Shown piece after piece: positions 1 to 6,712 of a stretch of 10,193 bases of DNA. The notes under the pieces are model-generated. The model was given only the letters and a program-made list of their open reading frames with translations. It ran no database searches and had not been told where the DNA came from. Source of the stretch: CAVQLX01 sp046727715. GTDB lineage: Bacteria > Desulfobacterota > Binatia > DP-6. A program made the position numbers and the translations under genes. How positions within the stretch are numbered: the first letter of the stretch is position 1; each line of letters opens with the position of its first letter. Where the stretch lies: positions 1 through 10,193 of the forward strand of contig JBKPDC010000171.1 of the NCBI GenBank assembly GCA_046727715.1, given 5' to 3'.

Positions 1-155
1 TCGTGGACCCGCGTCGCCGGCAGCTCGAGGCGTGGCGCCTGGAGGACGGACGCTACGTCGTCGAGGCCGACCTCCAGGGCGACGCGCGCTTCCGCCCGTC
101 GCTGTTCCCGCGCCTTGCGATCCGACTGCCGGTCCTGTGGGGGGAGCGAGGGTAG
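1..155 (+). CDS. Uma2-family (DUF820) protein, C-terminal fragment
   Basis: An open frame enters from the left edge (first full codon at base 3) and ends at TAG 153-155, giving about 50 residues. It reads VDPRRRQLEAWRLEDGRY, then a stretch ending SLFPRLAIRLPVLW. This matches the usual end of Uma2 proteins: a 'VDP..R.VE.yrL.dGrY' strand, then a short linker and a 'S.lFPgl.l.l..lw' tail. The family has a PD-(D/E)XK nuclease-like fold and is often found in many copies in cyanobacteria and environmental bacteria; the cellular role of most members is unknown. The putative catalytic residues would lie upstream, outside the window, so intactness cannot be judged. It converges on ssb with 6 bases between the stops. 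The family call rests on a short tail and is moderately secure. Confidence 0.65.
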   Translation, partial: VDPRRRQLEAWRLEDGRYVVEADLQGDARFRPSLFPRLAIRLPVLWGERG

Positions 156-161
156 AGCGGC

Positions 162-587
162 TCAGAACGGGATGTCGTCGTCTTCCGGCAGCGGCGCGGG
201 CGGCATGTCCTCGCCGGCCGCCTGATCGCGGCCGCCGACGCGAGATGGGGCGTCGCCGCCGCGGCCGCCGAGGAACTGCACGCGCTGGGCGATCACCTCG
301 GTGATGTAGCGCTTGTTGCCGTCCTTGTCGTCGTACTGCCGGGTGCGGATGGAGCCCTCGACGTATACCTGGCGGCCCTTCTGGAGGTACTGCCCACAGG
401 TCTCGCCCTGCTTCCCCCACACGACCACGTTGTGCCACTCGGTGCGCTCCTGACGCTGGCCCTCACGGTCGTTCCACACCTCGCTGGTGGCGACGGGGAA
501 CCGGGCCACCGCCTGTCCGCCTCCGGTGAAGCGCACCTCCGGATCCTTCCCGAGATTGCCGATCAGCAGCACCTTGTTCACCGACAT
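162..587 (-). CDS. ssb: Single-stranded DNA-binding protein
   Basis: A 141-residue protein that coats single-stranded DNA during replication, recombination and repair, normally as a tetramer. It starts MSVNKVLLIGNLGKDPEVRF, the classic SSB opening. The OB fold covers about residues 1-110 and includes the conserved WHNVVVWGKQGE segment, the YLQKGRQVYVEG strand and the YDDKDGNKRYITEV segment. A Gly/Pro/acidic-rich flexible tail follows and ends DDDIPF, the C-terminal tip that recruits partners such as exonucleases and primase in the family. The ATG at 585-587 is preceded on the minus strand by GGAGGG (595-600 in plus coordinates) with 7 bases of spacing, which fixes the start. Length is slightly below E. 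coli SSB (178) because the linker is short. It is transcribed divergently from plsC and appears monocistronic. Confidence 0.97.
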   Translation of the reverse strand: MSVNKVLLIGNLGKDPEVRFTGGGQAVARFPVATSEVWNDREGQRQERTEWHNVVVWGKQGETCGQYLQKGRQVYVEGSIRTRQYDDKDGNKRYITEVIAQRVQFLGGRGGDAPSRVGGRDQAAGEDMPPAPLPEDDDIPF

Positions 588-608
588 CGCCGCGCCCTCC
601 GGAACCGA

Positions 609-637
609 ACGATAGTCGCGGCGTCACGGAGCGTCAA
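609..637 (-). promoter_or_regulatory. Predicted sigma70-type promoter of ssb
   Basis: On the minus strand, TTGACG (632-637) and TATCGT (609-614) are separated by exactly 17 bases. Matches are 5/6 to the -35 consensus and 4/6 to the -10 consensus. Transcription would begin near 602, immediately before the ribosome-binding site at 595-600, giving a very short leader. Pattern match only; no transcript data. Confidence 0.5.
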
Positions 638-701
638 TGCGACGCACGCGGATCGTTGGCTCGACATGCTCCGCTGCTCACCATCGCACGGGGAGCGCGC
701 G

Positions 702-731
702 TTGACTTCCACGCAGACGCCCCGCTATTTT
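702..731 (+). promoter_or_regulatory. Predicted sigma70-type promoter of the plsC-rnj-ftsK series
   Basis: TTGACT (702-707) and TATTTT (726-731) lie 18 bases apart. This is an unusually AT-rich patch in GC-rich surroundings, about 57 bases upstream of the plsC GTG start. It is the only convincing promoter I see before the long plus-strand gene series and may drive several genes. Pattern match only. Confidence 0.5.
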
Positions 732-787
732 CGCCTCTGATTCACCCAGGACGGCAGGGGTGCGCATCGGCGGCGGGTGAGGGTCCA

Positions 788-1528
788 GTGGTCCTGCTCT
801 CGATTCTCAAGCTGCTCGGGATCGCGCTGAACACGGCGCTGTTCGCGCCGGCGGTCGTGGTTGCGAGCGCCGTCGACGGTCGCTGGGGATACCGTCTCTC
901 GCAGCTCTGGGTGCGGATCAACCTGCTGCTGACCGGGGTGCGCGTGCACGCCCGCCGCGAGACGCCGCTCGACCCCCACGCACCGTACGTCTTCATGTCG
1001 AACCATCAGAGCCTCTTCGACGTCCTCGCCGTGGTGGCGGCGCTACCCGAGTTCCAGCTCCGCTGGGTCGCGAAGCTGGAGCTGACGCGCGTGCCGATCT
1101 TCGGCTGGGCGCTGCGACATTCCGACCACATCATCATCGATCGCAGCAACCACGTGCAGGCCATGGCGAGTCTGCGCGCCGCCGTCGAGAAGATTCGCCA
1201 GGGGCTGTCGGTGATCATCTTCCCCGAGGGGACGCGCGGTCCCGGTGACGGCACACTGCTGCCGTTCAAGAAGGGCGGGTTCGTGCTCGCACAGGAAGCG
1301 AAGATTCCCATCGTTCCCATCGTGGTGCAGGGGAGCCCAGAGGTGCTGTCGCGCCGCGGGTGGCAGATCCATGGCGGCGACATCGACGTCCTGGTCGGCG
1401 AGCCCATCCCGGTCGCCAGCGTCCAGTGCGAGGAACTGATGCAGCGGGTGCGCGAGCACCTCGAGCGCATGCTGCCGCGCACGCGAGCCCGGCACGTGTC
1501 CCGCCCCCGCTTCGCGGAGGCACGGTGA
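788..1528 (+). CDS. plsC: 1-acyl-sn-glycerol-3-phosphate acyltransferase (PlsC/LPLAT family)
   Basis: A 246-residue membrane-associated acyltransferase expected to convert lysophosphatidic acid to phosphatidic acid in phospholipid synthesis. A hydrophobic N-terminus (about residues 1-35) is followed by the LPLAT motifs: NHQSLFD with H73 and D78 (motif I, catalytic HX4D), a HIIIDRSN segment (motif II), FPEGTRG at 145-151 (motif III, phosphate binding), and IPIVPIVVQGS from about 173 (motif IV). The frame stays open upstream to 656, but GTG 788 is chosen because GAGGG (779-783) sits just before it, it lies downstream of the predicted promoter, and the length then fits the family (about 240). 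Its TGA overlaps the GTG of the RNase J gene (GTGA), implying translational coupling. Acyl specificity cannot be read from sequence. Confidence 0.9.
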   Translation: MVLLSILKLLGIALNTALFAPAVVVASAVDGRWGYRLSQLWVRINLLLTGVRVHARRETPLDPHAPYVFMSNHQSLFDVLAVVAALPEFQLRWVAKLELTRVPIFGWALRHSDHIIIDRSNHVQAMASLRAAVEKIRQGLSVIIFPEGTRGPGDGTLLPFKKGGFVLAQEAKIPIVPIVVQGSPEVLSRRGWQIHGGDIDVLVGEPIPVASVQCEELMQRVREHLERMLPRTRARHVSRPRFAEAR

Positions 1529-3186
1529 CGGGCGCGGACGGCGCGGCGCACCTCCGCATCATCCCGCTCGGTGGCCTCGGGGAGATCGGGCTCAATCTGC
1601 TGCTGCTCGAGTGCGGCGACACGGCCATCGCCGTCGACTGCGGGGTGATGTTCCCCGACGAGCAGATGTTCGGCGTCGACGTCGCGATTCCCGATCTGAG
1701 CTACGTCCGGACGCTCGGGGCTCGCTTCAGGGCCATCTTCCTCACCCACGGCCACGAGGACCACATCGGTGCGCTGCCCTACGTGCTCGGCGAATTCGAC
1801 GTCCCGGTCTACGGGACGCCGCTCACCATCGGCTTCGTGCGCTCGCGGCTGCGCGAGCACGACGTCCAGGCCACGCTCGCGGTGTACGAGAGCGAGCCGA
1901 TCCGGGTGGGTCCGTTCGCGGTGGAGCCCTTCGCCGTGACGCACTCGATTCCCGATTCCGTGGGCCTGATCGTGCGCACGCCCGCCGGCACGGTGGTCCA
2001 CACGGGGGACTTCAAGGTGGACCAGACGCCCCTCGACGGTCGGCTTCCGGACCTGCGCCGCCTGGCGGAGGTGGGCGACGAGGGCGTGCTCCTCCTCATG
2101 TCGGACTCGACCAACGTCGAGCACGCCGGCGTGACGCCGTCGGAGCGCTCGGTCGGCGTGCACCTCGAGCAGATCTTCCGCGAGGCCGCCGGCCGCATCG
2201 TCGTCACCACCTTCTCGTCGCACATCCATCGCATGCAGCAGGTGATCGACCTGGCCGTGCGCCACGGGCGCAAGGTGGGTCTGGTCGGACGGAGCCTCAC
2301 GTCGCACATCGCCACCGCGCGCGATCTCGACCGGCTGCACGTCAGCGACGGCACGCTGATCGACCTGGCCGTCCTGCGCGACATGCCACGGCACCAGGTC
2401 ACGCTGCTCACGGCCGGCAGCCAGGCCGAGGCCGCGTCGGCGCTGGTCCGCATCGCCATGGACGCGCACAAGCAGGTGACGCTGTCGCCCGGTGACGTCG
2501 TGGTGCTGTCGTCGCGCGTCATCCCCGGCAACGAGCGCGCCATCTCGAGCCTGGTGAACCATCTCTATCGGCGCGGTGCGATCGTGCACTACGGGCGCAA
2601 TACCCCCATTCACGTCTCCGGCCATGCGTCGCAGGAGGAGCTGAAGCTGGTGCTCAACCTCGTGCGCCCGCGCCACTTCGTTCCGGTGCATGGCGAGTAT
2701 CGCCACCTGGTGCGCCACCTCCAGCTGGCGCGCGAGGTCGGCGTGCCGGCCGACGGCTGCCATCTGCTCGAGGACGGCGACGTCCTCGAGGTCGGGCCCG
2801 GCGGTGCCGCGCGGGCCGAGCGCGTGCCCGCCGGACGGGTCCTCGTCGACGGCAAGGGGCTCGGCGAGGTCGGCGACGTCGTGCTGCGCGACCGCCGGCA
2901 TCTCTCGGAGGATGGTCTCGTGCTGGCGGTCCTCGCCATCGCGCAGCAATCGGGTGAGCTGGTCGCCGGACCCGATCTGGTGTCGCGCGGTGTGGTCGCC
3001 GAGGAGGCCAGTCCCGAGGTCTTCGACGGCGCGCGCTCGGTGATCCTGGAGGCGCTGGACGGGATCAACCCCGAGTCACGCACCGATCCGGCCGAGGTCA
3101 AGGAAGAGGTCCGGAAGGCTTTGCGCCGATACTTCAAGCGGATGGACCGCCGGCCGGTGATCCTCCCCTTCGTCCTCGAGATGTAG
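1525..3186 (+). CDS. rnj: Ribonuclease J
   Basis: A 553-residue metallo-beta-lactamase/beta-CASP ribonuclease, the usual RNase J length (about 555). The family has 5'-3' exonuclease and endonuclease activity in mRNA decay and rRNA maturation. It opens with LRIIPLGGLGEIGLN, the RNase J signature. Zinc ligands are visible: HGHEDH with H75, H77, D79 and H80, then H140 (THSIPDS) and D162 (HTGDFK). The beta-CASP part includes SDSTNVE near residue 193, SHIHRMQQ, SGHASQEE (H363, H367) and VHGEYRHL (H389). The C-terminal domain ends PVILPFVLEM, typical of the family. The start is GTG 1525 with GGAGG at 1516-1520; a longer frame back to 1360 is only plsC read out of frame. It is coupled to plsC by a 4-base overlap, and ftsK follows after about 31 bases. 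Confidence 0.96.
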   Translation: MTGADGAAHLRIIPLGGLGEIGLNLLLLECGDTAIAVDCGVMFPDEQMFGVDVAIPDLSYVRTLGARFRAIFLTHGHEDHIGALPYVLGEFDVPVYGTPLTIGFVRSRLREHDVQATLAVYESEPIRVGPFAVEPFAVTHSIPDSVGLIVRTPAGTVVHTGDFKVDQTPLDGRLPDLRRLAEVGDEGVLLLMSDSTNVEHAGVTPSERSVGVHLEQIFREAAGRIVVTTFSSHIHRMQQVIDLAVRHGRKVGLVGRSLTSHIATARDLDRLHVSDGTLIDLAVLRDMPRHQVTLLTAGSQAEAASALVRIAMDAHKQVTLSPGDVVVLSSRVIPGNERAISSLVNHLYRRGAIVHYGRNTPIHVSGHASQEELKLVLNLVRPRHFVPVHGEYRHLVRHLQLAREVGVPADGCHLLEDGDVLEVGPGGAARAERVPAGRVLVDGKGLGEVGDVVLRDRRHLSEDGLVLAVLAIAQQSGELVAGPDLVSRGVVAEEASPEVFDGARSVILEALDGINPESRTDPAEVKEEVRKALRRYFKRMDRRPVILPFVLEM

Positions 3187-3220
3187 TACACCGGGCCCGG
3201 GCTGTGGTGGTGGTGTTGTG

Positions 3221-5521
3221 ATGGCGGCGCGACGTCAGACGGCGGGCGTCCCGGCGGAGACGGGACGGCACATCCTGCGGGAGGCCGAAGCCCTCATCGG
3301 TGGGGCGGTGGCGGTCTTCATCGCCCTCGCGCTGCTGTCGTACTCGCCCGAAGCCCCGCGCAACAACCTGGGCGGCCCGCTCGGCCACCTGCTCGCCGAC
3401 ACGGCCCTGCGCGCGGTCGGTGTGGCGGCCTATCTGCTCCCCGTCTACCTCGCGCTCGTCGGCCTGGCGCTGCTCAGACGCGGCACGGACGACCTCGGCG
3501 GCTCGCGCCTCGGCGGCGCGGTGCTGCTGGTGTGCGGCGTCGCGGCGCTGGCGGGTCTGCTCGTGGGCGGGAAGGCGGCGACTCACGGCGGCGGGTGGCT
3601 CGGCGGCTTCCTCGGCACCGTGCTGCGGAACCTGATGGGCGCGCCCGGCGCCTACCTGGTGATCGGCGTCGCGCTCGTCATGTCGCTCGTGCTCGCCACC
3701 GGCATCTCCGCGTTCGACACGGTGGGCCGCCTCGGCCGCTGCATTCTCGCGTGCGTGCGCGCGGGATCGGCGTGGATCGTGGCCCGCGTGCGGCGGCAGC
3801 CGGCGGCCGCCGCCGAGCCGATTCCGCTCGTCCGCCCGGCTCGCACGGCGCGCGTCCCCGTTCCGCTCACCGAGGCGCTCGACGACCTATCGTTCCGCCG
3901 CGCCGAGAAGACGGAGAAGGCGGATGCCCCACCGCCCATCATCCGCGAGCCCGAGCGCAAGCCCGAGACGCCCCGGCGCGGGCGCCGCCTGGAGACGCAG
4001 GAGGAGCTCTTCGCCGAGGACTCCTATCGCCTGCCGCCGCCGAGTCTCCTCGATCCACCACAGAAGGGCGCGCAGCCCATCGACGAGACCGCGTTGCTCA
4101 CCAGCTCGCGCATCCTGGAGAACAAGCTCGCCGACTTCGGCGTCGCGGGCAAGGTCGTCGCGGTCCGGCCCGGGCCGGTCATCACCACGTTCGAGTTCGA
4201 GCCCGCGCCGGGCGTCAAGGTGAGCCGCATCGTCAACCTGGCCGACGACCTGACGATGGCGCTGCGCGCGGCATCGGTGCGCATCCTGGCCCCCATCCCG
4301 GGCAAGCCGGTGGTGGGGGTCGAGGTGTCGAACCCGCGACGTGACACGGTCTTCATCCGCGAGATGCTGCAGAGCGACGCCTACCGCGCCGCCGAGTCGA
4401 AGCTCACGCTCGCCATCGGCAAGGACACGACAGGCAACGTCTACGTGCACGACCTGGCCCGCATGCCGCATCTCCTGATCGCGGGCGCCACCGGCACCGG
4501 CAAGTCGGTGTCGATGAACGCGATGATCATGAGCATCGTCTTCAAGGCCTCGCCGCGCGACGTGCGCATGATCATGATCGACCCGAAGATGCTCGAGCTG
4601 TCGGTCTACGAGCACATCCCGCACCTGCTGGTGCCCGTCGTCACCAACCCGAAGAAGGCGGCGGCGGCGCTCGCCAACATGACGAAGGAGATGGAGGAGC
4701 GCTACCGCCTGCTGCACGACAAGGGGGTGCGCAACATCGACAGCTACAACCGCCTGGTCGCGCAGGCGGCGGACGTCGACGCCGAGGAAGAGGACGACGC
4801 CGAGGGCACCGAGGACGACGAGGAGGCCGCCGTCGAGGGCCCGGAGCCGCAGGGCCTGGTGCACCGCCACCTGCCGCGCGTCGTCGTCATCATCGACGAG
4901 CTCGCCGACCTGATGCTGACCGTCGGCCACGAGATCGAGGAGTCGATCACGCGCCTGGCGCAGAAAGCGCGCGCCGCGGGCATCCACCTGATCCTCGCCA
5001 CGCAGCGCCCGTCGGTCGACGTGATCACCGGGCTCATCAAGGCCAACTTCCCGGCCCGCATCTCGTTCCAGGTCACGTCGGGCACCAATTCGCGCACCAT
5101 TCTCGACGCCGTCGGCGCCGAGCGCCTGCTGGGCGAGGGCGACATGCTTTTCCTGCCACCCGGCACCGCGCGTGTCACACGCCTGCACGGCGCATTCGTC
5201 TCCGACCAGGACGTGCACCGCGTGGTCGACTTCATCAAGCGCCAGGAGCAGCCGCGCTACCAGATGGCACTCCTCGAGGGCGACGACGAGGACGACGTCG
5301 AGAACGACGACGTCGAGGACTTCTCCGACGAGCTCTACGACCTGGCGGTCGCGCAGGTCACCGAGCATCGCCAGGCGTCCATCTCGTGGCTGCAGCGGCG
5401 GCTGCGCGTCGGCTACAACCGTGCCGCCCGCATGATCGAGCGCATGGAGCGCGAGGGCGTGGTCTCCGCACCGTCGGGCGCGAAAGGCCGCGAGGTCATT
5501 GCCCGCCGCATCGACGGCTGA
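3221..5521 (+). CDS. ftsK: DNA translocase FtsK/SpoIIIE
   Basis: A 766-residue septal ATPase that pumps chromosomal DNA and helps resolve sister chromosomes at division. Four membrane segments lie at about 25-41, 66-85, 98-116 and 142-164. A charged, Pro/Arg-rich linker runs to about 280, much shorter than in E. coli FtsK. The alpha domain follows (SSRILENKLADFGVAGKV onward), then the RecA-like motor with Walker A GATGTGKS (K428) and Walker B VVVIIDELADL (D559, E560). A C-terminal winged-helix gamma domain from about residue 704 contains VGYNRAARMIERMEREG, the DNA-sequence-reading part in the family. Two very acidic stretches occur: about 514-545 between Walker A and B, and about 686-706 before gamma. 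GTG 3218 immediately precedes ATG 3221, and either could start; no good Shine-Dalgarno is seen. The gene's end overlaps the next gene by 23 bases. Confidence 0.96.
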   Translation: MAARRQTAGVPAETGRHILREAEALIGGAVAVFIALALLSYSPEAPRNNLGGPLGHLLADTALRAVGVAAYLLPVYLALVGLALLRRGTDDLGGSRLGGAVLLVCGVAALAGLLVGGKAATHGGGWLGGFLGTVLRNLMGAPGAYLVIGVALVMSLVLATGISAFDTVGRLGRCILACVRAGSAWIVARVRRQPAAAAEPIPLVRPARTARVPVPLTEALDDLSFRRAEKTEKADAPPPIIREPERKPETPRRGRRLETQEELFAEDSYRLPPPSLLDPPQKGAQPIDETALLTSSRILENKLADFGVAGKVVAVRPGPVITTFEFEPAPGVKVSRIVNLADDLTMALRAASVRILAPIPGKPVVGVEVSNPRRDTVFIREMLQSDAYRAAESKLTLAIGKDTTGNVYVHDLARMPHLLIAGATGTGKSVSMNAMIMSIVFKASPRDVRMIMIDPKMLELSVYEHIPHLLVPVVTNPKKAAAALANMTKEMEERYRLLHDKGVRNIDSYNRLVAQAADVDAEEEDDAEGTEDDEEAAVEGPEPQGLVHRHLPRVVVIIDELADLMLTVGHEIEESITRLAQKARAAGIHLILATQRPSVDVITGLIKANFPARISFQVTSGTNSRTILDAVGAERLLGEGDMLFLPPGTARVTRLHGAFVSDQDVHRVVDFIKRQEQPRYQMALLEGDDEDDVENDDVEDFSDELYDLAVAQVTEHRQASISWLQRRLRVGYNRAARMIERMEREGVVSAPSGAKGREVIARRIDG

Positions 5522-6692
5522 GCTGCCGCCGCTCTACACGCGCGCCTTCTGGACGGCGTGCGCGGTGCACCTGGCGGGGGCGATGAGCCTCGCCATGTTC
5601 GTGCTCGTGCCGCTGCTCATCCGCGAGCTCGGCGGCAGCGACCTGACGATCGGGCTCGTCCTGGGCGTCGGGACGGCGGCGAGCGTGGTCACCCGTCCCT
5701 GGGTGGGCATGCTGCTCGACTCGCTCGGGCGGCGGCCCGTCCTCCTGGCGGCCGGCATCGCGAACGCGCTCTCGTGGCTTCCGTTCCTCGCTCTGCGCAC
5801 GGCCGGGCCGTGGATCTACGTGTGGGTGACGCTGCACGCCATCGTCTGGGGCGCACTCTTCGCGTCGTACTTCACCTACGCCGCCGACCTGACGCCGCCC
5901 GAGCGGCGCGCCGAGGGCATCGCCGTGTTCGGCGTCTTCGGCATGACGGCGAACGGCGTGGCGCCGATGCTCGGCGAGGCCATCATCGCGCGCGCGGGGT
6001 TCCCGGCCTTCCTGCTGACCGCCTCCGGCTTCGCGCTGGTCTCGCTTGCGCTGACGCTGTTCGTGCCGCCGCGGCCGCCCGTGCTGCGGGCGGCCGACGC
6101 CGTGCCGCGAGCCGGGCTCCGGGCGCTGCGCGACACTGCCGGGCAACCGGGCCTGCCGCTGGTCCTCGCCGTCACGGTGGTGCTGGGCGTCGCGATCAAC
6201 GCCGCCTTCTTCTTCGTGGCGCCCTACACGCGAGACGTCGGCCTCGAGCGCAGCGGGCCATTCTTCGCCGCATACGCCGCCATGAGTGTCGCCATCCGGC
6301 TCTTCGGACGGCGCGCGCTCGACGTGCTCGGCGCCCACCTGGTGTCGTATCCTGCCTTCGCCCTCTTCGGCTTCGGCCTCGCCGGGCTCGCGCTCCTGCC
6401 CGCGCCGGGTGTGCTCATCCTGAGCGGGCTCGCCTGTGGGGCCGGTCACGGCACGCTCTTCCCGGTGCTGAACGCGCTCGCCATCACCCGTGCGCCCGCG
6501 CCCCTGCAGGGCACGGTCGTGAGCCTCCACACGGCCGCGCTCGACCTGGGCGCCGTCGTCGGCACCCCCCTCTGCGGGCTGCTGGCGGAGTGGGTGGGGT
6601 TTCGCGCGATGTTCGAGGTGATGGGGGTGGCGTGCCTGGCGGGGCTGGTGCTGATGGCGGCCGACCCGGCGCGGTCAGGACGGCTGGCGTGA
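5499..6692 (+). CDS. Major facilitator superfamily (MFS) transporter
   Basis: A 397-residue, almost wholly hydrophobic inner-membrane protein with about 12 predicted helices in two halves, divided by a loop near 185-205. Motif A of the superfamily is visible in the loop between helices 2 and 3: G70-x3-D74-x2-GRR (GMLLDSLGRRP). The YFTYAADLTPPERRAEG stretch matches the loop around helix 4/5 in drug-efflux-like MFS proteins. The substrate is not deducible; efflux of a small molecule is only a guess. The start is taken as TTG 5499, inside the end of ftsK, because later in-frame starts (GTG near 5562, ATG 5583) would cut into helix 1. A GAGG (5492-5495) lies only 3 bases before it, so the site is imperfect. 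Its TGA overlaps a possible GTG start of the next gene. Confidence 0.88.
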   Translation: MPAASTAELPPLYTRAFWTACAVHLAGAMSLAMFVLVPLLIRELGGSDLTIGLVLGVGTAASVVTRPWVGMLLDSLGRRPVLLAAGIANALSWLPFLALRTAGPWIYVWVTLHAIVWGALFASYFTYAADLTPPERRAEGIAVFGVFGMTANGVAPMLGEAIIARAGFPAFLLTASGFALVSLALTLFVPPRPPVLRAADAVPRAGLRALRDTAGQPGLPLVLAVTVVLGVAINAAFFFVAPYTRDVGLERSGPFFAAYAAMSVAIRLFGRRALDVLGAHLVSYPAFALFGFGLAGLALLPAPGVLILSGLACGAGHGTLFPVLNALAITRAPAPLQGTVVSLHTAALDLGAVVGTPLCGLLAEWVGFRAMFEVMGVACLAGLVLMAADPARSGRLA

Positions 6693-6712
6693 CCTGCGGA
6701 GGTCCATCTTCA

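Noticed and set aside
588..787. A small gene or RNA in the divergent ssb-plsC region
   Set aside because: The 200 bases are explained by a promoter for each direction and the plsC leader. I saw no conserved small protein or stable structured RNA.
1006..2949. A 647-codon open frame on the minus strand opposite plsC and RNase J
   Set aside because: Its translation is rich in His, Arg, Asp and Gln with no recognisable family. It is the expected antisense artefact of GC-biased codons, and the plus strand encodes two clear genes.
3191..3200. CCGGGCCCGG as a terminator after RNase J
   Set aside because: A self-complementary 10-mer leaves no room for a loop, no T tract follows, and ftsK starts about 20 bases later, so read-through is more likely.
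3887..5368. A 493-codon open frame on the minus strand opposite ftsK
   Set aside because: Low-complexity Asp/Arg/Val/Leu composition without motifs; ftsK motifs on the plus strand explain the sequence.
5558..6688. The antiporter frame stays open upstream across the MFS gene, giving an apparent 850-residue protein
   Set aside because: The upstream half is Arg/Ala/His-rich out-of-frame sequence of the MFS gene. Good starts at 6713 or 6689 match the family N-terminus, so this is not a fusion.
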